Shown: piece after piece, positions 36,444 through 42,767 of the stretch
How the letters are laid out: the number at the start of each line of letters is the position of its first letter
Numbering within the stretch: the stretch's first letter is position 1
Source: Allosphingosinicella sp.
GTDB taxonomy: Bacteria; Pseudomonadota; Alphaproteobacteria; Sphingomonadales; Sphingomonadaceae
Assembly: GCA_030447665.1 (NCBI GenBank)
Contig: JAUJOJ010000019.1
Span: 9,637-52,403, forward strand
Length of the DNA: 42,767 bases
Direction: 5' to 3'
Translations under genes and position numbers: made by a program
The notes under the pieces: model-generated
Databases searched by the model: none
Told to the model about the DNA's origin: nothing
Seen by the model: only the letters and a program-made list of their open reading frames with translations

Positions 36444-37124
36444 ATGCCGCAGACTCGTGACCGTTCTCGATCCCGCTCCGCGCGCGCCGCCGGTGCAGGC
36501 GCTGTACCATCAGGAGATGGAGAAAAGCCCGATCCCGGCGCGCTTCCCACGAATTCCACCACCATCGGCTCGGCGCCACCATCGGAATATGAGGATGCGG
36601 AGGTGGATTTCTTCGACGACATCGTCGGGCGTCCACGGCCGACCTCGACGCGTTGATCGCCTGAAAGCTCGCCAAGGATTGGTCGCTTTCGCGCTATGGC
36701 CCGCCTCCCATGCCGATGCGCCAGATCCTGCGCGCCCGCGCGCCTTGCCGAGTCGCATTGTACCAGCAGGAGATGGAGCAGACCCCGATCCCGGCCCGCT
36801 CCACGCACCATCGGCGCCATCTCGGAGTGGAATATGAGGATGCGGAGGTGGATTTCTTCGACGACAAGCGCGAGACCGCCTTCGTTCGGCCTGCTCGACG
36901 AGCTGATCGCCGGCAAGCTCGCTAAAGGATTGGTCGCTGGCGCGGCTGGACAAGCCGATGCGCCAGATCCTGCGCGCCGGGTGAGCTCGTCGCCCGGATC
37001 GGTGTCCCCACCGGCAGCGTCATCTCGGAATATGTCGAGGTCGCCAAAGCCTTTTACGACAAGCGCGAGACCGCCTTCGTCAACGGCCTCGCTCGACGCC
37101 ATCGCCAAGGAAGTGCGGCGCTAG
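36444..37124 (+). pseudogene. nusB: Scrambled nusB with internal duplication
   Basis: NusB is the transcription antitermination factor for rRNA operons and usually precedes thiL, as here. From ATG 36444 one reads 'MPQTRDRSRSRSAR', 'VQALYHQEMEKSPIPA', 'EYEDAEVDFFDDIV' and 'LAKDWSLSR'. The sequence then returns to a second N-terminal half (a tyrosine plus 'QQEMEQTPIPA', 'EYEDAEVDFFDD'), jumps to 'KRETAFV', and ends with the normal C-terminus 'LDKPMRQILRA', 'SVISEYVEVAKAFYDKRETA' to TAG at 37122-37124. Numerous frame changes accompany the rearrangement. No continuous NusB can be made from this sequence. Because nusB is highly conserved, misassembly over short repeats is a serious alternative to real decay. 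Confidence 0.75.
36584..36866 (+). repeat. Exact 38-base direct repeat within nusB
   Basis: GGAATATGAGGATGCGGAGG and the following 18 bases occur identically at 36584-36621 and 36829-36866. A second exact repeat of 25 bases (ACGACAAGCGCGAGACCGCC plus TTCGT) is at 36861-36885 and 37056-37080. A third, around GCTATGGCCCGCCTCCCATG, occurs at about 36425 and 36694. Their arrangement explains the mosaic reading of nusB. Confidence 0.85.
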
Positions 37125-37149
37125 CCTCAAACAGGCTTATAGAAGGCGC

Positions 37150-38141
37150 GTGTCAGGAGATCCGCCTTCATCTCCGCCTTGCGGTCGCTCGCCGGCGACC
37201 CCGCCGCGCGAGGGCTGCTCGACGATGCCGCGACCCTCGCCTTCGAGGGCAAGAACCTCGTCCTGACGCACGACATGATCGTGGAAGGCGTGCACTTCCT
37301 CGCCGAAGACCCGGCCGAGGATGTTGCCTGGAAGCTGGTGGCGGTGAACCTGTCGGATCTCGCCGCCAAGGGCGCGAAGCCGCTGGGCGTCCTCCTCGGC
37401 TACACCCTGACGGGAAACAGCGACTGGGACGACGCCTTCGTCATTGGTCTCGGCGAGGTTCTTCACGCGTTCGGCACCGCGCTCATCGGCGGCGACACGG
37501 TCTCGGCGCCCCCCCTCGCCCCCGGTCGCTCGGATTGACCGCGATCGGCGAGGCTCGGCACGTCCCGCCTTCGCGCTCGACGCGAAGAGGCCGACGACCT
37601 GCTTTGGGTGAGCGGCACGATCGGCGATGCCGGCGCGGGCCTGCGGATCGCGCTCGGCGAGATCGAGGGTCCGCCCGAGCTGGTCGCCCGCTATCGCCGC
37701 CCCCAGCCGCGGCTGGAGTTGGGGCAAAGGCTGGCGCCGATCGTCACCGCGATGATGGACGTATCGGACGGCCTCCTCATCGATGCCGCCCGAATGGCGC
37801 AGGCCAGCGGGCTCGCGGCGAGCATCGACCTTGGCGACATTCCACTGTCCGCGGCCCTCCTTTCCGCCGCCGGAGGCGGGCGGCAGGCGCGGATCGACGC
37901 CTCCATCGCCGGAGACGATTACGAGCTTCTCTTCGCCGCGCCCGCTGAGCGGACGGAGGCGATCCGCGAAATCTCCGCCGCGCTCGGCCTGCCTTTGACG
38001 CCGGTCGGCCGCCTCGGGCGCGGAGAGGGCATCGTCCTGACGCACGAAGGCACGCCGCTCCCGCTGCCGCCGCGCCTCGGCTATAGAGCACGCCGCCGGA
38101 CCGGCCTGAGCGGCCTGGCGCAATGGTGTCCAACAGGTTGA
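37150..38141 (+). CDS. thiL: Thiamine-phosphate kinase (frameshifted)
   Basis: ThiL phosphorylates thiamine monophosphate to the coenzyme thiamine diphosphate. Its motifs are 'LLDDAATLAF', 'LTHDMIVEGVHFLAED', 'NLSDLAAKGAKPLGVLLG', 'GGDTVSAP', 'MMDVSDGLLIDAARMAQ' and 'IAGDDYELLFAAP', all in family order. The start is probably GTG 37150 ('VSGE'), which reaches the main frame if one base is restored near 37160. Further switches occur near 37520 (out) and 37590 (back). The first of these is in a CCCCCCC-rich run, the second near CGACGCG. As usual it follows nusB. The C-terminus beyond 'PPRLGY' is read-through and the natural stop may be near 38095. Confidence 0.88.
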
Positions 38142-38200
38142 AACATTGAGCCCCGCACCTTAAGACGCGCGGCATATCCGGGCGCGGCTGCCCGGACACA

Positions 38201-38337
38201 GAGCCTTTCCCGACAAGGCGGTATCGCCTTGTCGGATCAGAAAGGCTCCGGGGCATTTCCCGGCCGAAAAACCGGTGCCTGCTTTTTCGGGAAATGCTCT
38301 AGGTTCCCGTCGAAGTCCCACTTCGACGGGTTTATTT
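38201..38337 (+). promoter_or_regulatory. Three consecutive hairpins in the hppA leader
   Basis: Hairpin 1 (38201-38248): outer GAGCCTTT / AAAGGCTC and inner CCGACAAGGCG / CGCCTTGTCGG. Hairpin 2 (38253-38297): GCATTTCCCG / CGGGAAATGC with an inner CCGAAAAA / TTTTTCGG. Hairpin 3 (38306-38330): CCCGTCGAAGT / ACTTCGACGGG, loop CCC, followed by TTTATTT, a terminator-like structure ending 17 bases before ATG 38355. The last could end the nusB-thiL transcript or attenuate hppA. The first two resemble dispersed palindromes. Confidence 0.6.
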
Positions 38338-38354
38338 CAGGGGAAGGAATTCAG

Positions 38355-40527
<2,173 letters not shown>

Positions 40528-40571
40528 TCTTCGGCCAAGATCGTTCAGGCTGAACAGCCTGAACCGGCGAA

Positions 40572-40605
40572 AACCCCGCATGGAGCGATCCGTGCGGGGT
40601 TTTTC
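40572..40605 (+). terminator. Rho-independent terminator after hppA
   Basis: AACCCCGCA / TGCGGGGTT with a 12-base loop, running into TTTTC. Just upstream, 40543-40564 is a second perfect hairpin, GTTCAGGCT / AGCCTGAAC with loop GAAC. Confidence 0.9.
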
Positions 40606-40684
40606 GTTGCTCCGCTCCGCTTTCAGCTCGCTTGGCACGGAAATATTTACCCTTGGCCGCTAGTCCGACCCTCCAGAGCGGAGC

Positions 40685-41926
40685 ATGGAAGCAATGGACG
40701 GAGTCGTCGCCAATTACGGGGCCACGGAGCTGCCGGAAGAGGCTCAGCGGCAAGCTCCGCGTCGTCACCCCGTCTCGACATGGGCCGAAATCCTTCCTGC
40801 CCGCACTGCTCCCCAGCGTCTGGGGCATCACTGGTCCGATCTGTCGGCCAACGCATCAGAGCCGAACGCCTTTGCCGAACCCTGGTTTGCCGCAGCCGCG
40901 CTTCGCCATCTGGAGCTCGCCTCCGACATCCAGATGCTGGAGGTCTGGAGCGGAGGCACCGGCGAGCCGAGCCTGATCGGCCTCCTGCCGCTCTGCGTCT
41001 CGCGGGGCTATGGCCGTATACCCGTCAAGTTCGTCGAGAACTGGCTCCACTTCCACAGCTTCCTCGGCACTCCGGCGGTCCGCGCGGGCCGGGAGCGGGA
41101 CTTCTGGTCCGCCGCTCTGGCCGCGCTGGACCGGTCGGCCTGGGCCACGAACTTCCTTCACCTCCGTGACTTGGTTGAAGACGGACCGGTGCACCGCGGG
41201 CTCATCGCTGCCGCCGACGGGCTCGGCCGCCCCTGCGACACCGTCTACAGGATGGAACGGGCGCTCTTGGAAAGCAGCCTGTCGCCGCAGGACTATTACG
41301 AACGAACGGTCCGGAAGAAGAAGCGCAAGGAGCTGAAGCGCCTTTCCAGCCGGCTGGCCGAGCTCGGCACGGTGGAAACGCGCACTCTCGCGGCCGAAGC
41401 CGATCTGGGGGATTGGTGCGATGCCTTCCTCGCGCTCGAACGATCGGGCTGGAAGGGGGAATTCGGCTCTGCCCTCGGCTGCAGCCGATCGACCGAGCTG
41501 TTCTTTCGCGAGGCGCTCGCCGGCGCCTTCAAGGCGGGAAAGCTCGATTTCCTGCGGCTTGATCTCGACGGCCGCCCGATCGCGATGCTGGTGAACTTCC
41601 TCACGGCTCCGGGCAGCTTCTCCTTCAAGATCGCATTCGACGAGGATTATGCCCGCTTTTCGCCGGGTGTGCTCATCCAGATCGAGAATTTCCGCATCCT
41701 TGAGCGCGACGAGGTGCGCTGGATGGACAGCTGCGCGGTGGCGGAGCACCCGATGATCAACAGCCTGTGGGGTGAACGGCGCCCGATCGTCCGGGTGACG
41801 GTGCCGCTTGGGCGGCCCCTGCACCGGCTCGTCTTCCGCATGTGCCGCCTCGTCGAGAACAGTTCAGCAAAGCTGCGGCGGGTCCGCGGCAATGCGCTCC
41901 AACAGCAAGGGCAGAATGATGAGTGA
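40685..41926 (+). CDS. GNAT-superfamily N-acetyltransferase, CelD/BcsL/FemAB-like
   Basis: A 413-residue cytoplasmic protein with two GNAT-like lobes. It has 'FAEPWFAAAALRHLELASDI', 'LHFHSFLGTPAVRAGRERDF', a basic 'TVRKKKRKELKRLSSRLAEL', and the acyl-CoA-binding-like second lobe 'KLDFLRLDLDGRPIAMLVNF' and 'FKIAFDEDYARFSPGVLIQI'. This is the Acetyltransf_6 (PF13480) pattern found in polysaccharide and peptide acyl- or aminoacyl-transfer proteins. ATG 40685 follows GCGGAG; ATG 40694 is also possible. Its end overlaps the start of the JmjC-like gene by eight to eleven bases, implying one operon and possibly one substrate. Confidence 0.85.
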   Translation: MEAMDGVVANYGATELPEEAQRQAPRRHPVSTWAEILPARTAPQRLGHHWSDLSANASEPNAFAEPWFAAAALRHLELASDIQMLEVWSGGTGEPSLIGLLPLCVSRGYGRIPVKFVENWLHFHSFLGTPAVRAGRERDFWSAALAALDRSAWATNFLHLRDLVEDGPVHRGLIAAADGLGRPCDTVYRMERALLESSLSPQDYYERTVRKKKRKELKRLSSRLAELGTVETRTLAAEADLGDWCDAFLALERSGWKGEFGSALGCSRSTELFFREALAGAFKAGKLDFLRLDLDGRPIAMLVNFLTAPGSFSFKIAFDEDYARFSPGVLIQIENFRILERDEVRWMDSCAVAEHPMINSLWGERRPIVRVTVPLGRPLHRLVFRMCRLVENSSAKLRRVRGNALQQQGQNDE

Positions 41927-42767
41927 ACCCGCCTTCTCACCCGAAGCGCTTCAGGCGTTCCGCTCGATCTATCCCGAAACCGCGGCCAAGATCACGCACC
42001 GGCTGGTCGGACACCCGATGTTCGAACTCGATGCGCTGGTGGCGCTGGCGCAGCGCATCCGGCCGGTCGACGCGGAATATAATCGCGGTGACGTGCCGGT
42101 CGGCCTCGATCCGGCCGCCACGCCGTCCAACGGCCTCAGCGCCGAGGAGACGATCCGGTCGATCGAGCAATGCGGCTCCTGGATGGTGCTGAAATTCGTC
42201 GAGCAGGACCCCGCCTATCGGGAGCTTCTCCACAGCGTGCTGGCGGAGCTCGATCCGGTGGTGGAGCCGGTGACGGGCAAGATGCTGAAGATGGAAGGCT
42301 TCGTCTTCATCTCGTCGCCCGATGCCGTGACGCCCTTCCACTTCGATCCCGAGCACAACATCCTCCTGCAGCTCAAGGGCCGCAAGACGATGACCGTCTT
42401 CCCGCCCGATGATGAGCGGATCGCCAGCGGCGCTTGCCACGAGACGTTCCACAATGGCGGGCACCGGAATCTTCCGTGGCAGGACGAATTCGGCGCCGCG
42501 GGACAGGCCTTCCACCTCACGCCGGGCGAGGCGATCTACGTGCCGGTCAAGGCGCCGCACTGGGTGAAGAACGGGCCGGAGCCCTCCATCTCCTTCTCGA
42601 TCACCTGGCGTTCCGAGTGGAGCTATCAGGAAGCCGATGCGCGGGGGCTCAACCGCCTGCTTCGCAAGGCCGGGGTCGATCCGGCCCCTCCCCGCCGTTT
42701 CCCGGCGCAGAACCTCGCCAAATCGGCCGCCTATCGCGGCATCATGAAAGCGAAGCGCGCGCTCAAG
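41919..42767 (+). CDS. JmjC-like cupin Fe(II)/2OG oxygenase (3' end outside window)
   Basis: Open to the window edge, 283 residues so far. The cupin core has 'TPFHFDPEHNILLQLKG' with H141 and D143, then 'KTMTVFPPDD', 'GEAIYVPVKAPHWVKNGP' with H214, and 'ISFSITWRSEWSY'. The H-x-D...H arrangement is that of JmjC/cupin_8 hydroxylases. Start ATG 41919 (or 41916 directly before it) follows AAGGGCAG and overlaps the acetyltransferase stop. It is the sixth putative Fe(II)/2OG oxygenase sequence in the window counting one pseudogene, though far from the block at 3-18 kb. An acetyltransferase and cupin-like pair of this type recurs in related genomes (recalled, not searched). The substrate is unknown. 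Confidence 0.88.
   Translation, partial: MSEPAFSPEALQAFRSIYPETAAKITHRLVGHPMFELDALVALAQRIRPVDAEYNRGDVPVGLDPAATPSNGLSAEETIRSIEQCGSWMVLKFVEQDPAYRELLHSVLAELDPVVEPVTGKMLKMEGFVFISSPDAVTPFHFDPEHNILLQLKGRKTMTVFPPDDERIASGACHETFHNGGHRNLPWQDEFGAAGQAFHLTPGEAIYVPVKAPHWVKNGPEPSISFSITWRSEWSYQEADARGLNRLLRKAGVDPAPPRRFPAQNLAKSAAYRGIMKAKRALK

Overview
The window looks like a chromosomal segment of a GC-rich alphaproteobacterium, most likely Sphingomonadales. The evidence is the xseA-DUF2093 pair, the cobT-cobS-DnaJ-bolA cluster, two large receptors of the sphingomonad 'VVTGSRI' TonB-dependent class, a K+-independent-type H+-pyrophosphatase, and an inverted repeat built on a GAGCCTGTCGAAG core at 26.5 kb. No rRNA, tRNA, CRISPR array or insertion sequence was found.

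Layout. (1) 1-3346: the end of an M28 peptidase, then clpB with one frameshift. (2) 3351-19218: an accessory block between clpB and xseA. It holds two TonB-dependent receptors, two genes and one pseudogene with H-x-H-type putative 2OG-Fe(II) oxygenase domains, two further HxD oxygenases (a prolyl-4-hydroxylase-like protein and an OFD1/TPA1-like protein), a methyltransferase, and small secreted or membrane proteins. (3) 19219-26470: conserved DUF2093, xseA, purD, small membrane proteins, a CBS-domain transporter-like protein, an OmpA-like lipoprotein and a TonB-like protein. (4) 26621-35142: tadA, a Pmp3-like protein, rpmB, a phytase-like esterase, a glycine-zipper protein, cobT, cobS, a DnaJ-domain protein, bolA and pirin. 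(5) 35122-42767: a DUF559 remnant, a broken epoxide-hydrolase-like gene, a scrambled nusB, thiL, hppA, a FemAB/CelD-type acetyltransferase and a JmjC-like cupin that runs off the end.

The accessory block has the structure of an old tandem duplication. Around 9165-9171 a piece of xseA is joined to a piece of clpB, which is the junction expected if the segment from inside clpB to inside xseA was doubled. Unit A (3.0-9.17 kb) and unit B (9.17-19.76 kb) each carry clpB 3' end, a TPR/2OG oxygenase, a TonB receptor, a secreted 'RLACYD' protein and xseA. Unit A has largely decayed apart from its receptor and one small gene. Unit B is intact and has gained partners. My best candidate for an undescribed system is this receptor-plus-oxygenase-plus-methyltransferase module, but its substrate cannot be read from the sequence.

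Caveat: many normally essential or conserved genes (clpB, tadA, cobT, nusB, thiL, hppA) carry small indels, several in G/C runs, while about 9.5-26.5 kb has none. Many of these breaks may be sequencing or assembly errors, so pseudogene calls in those parts are provisional.
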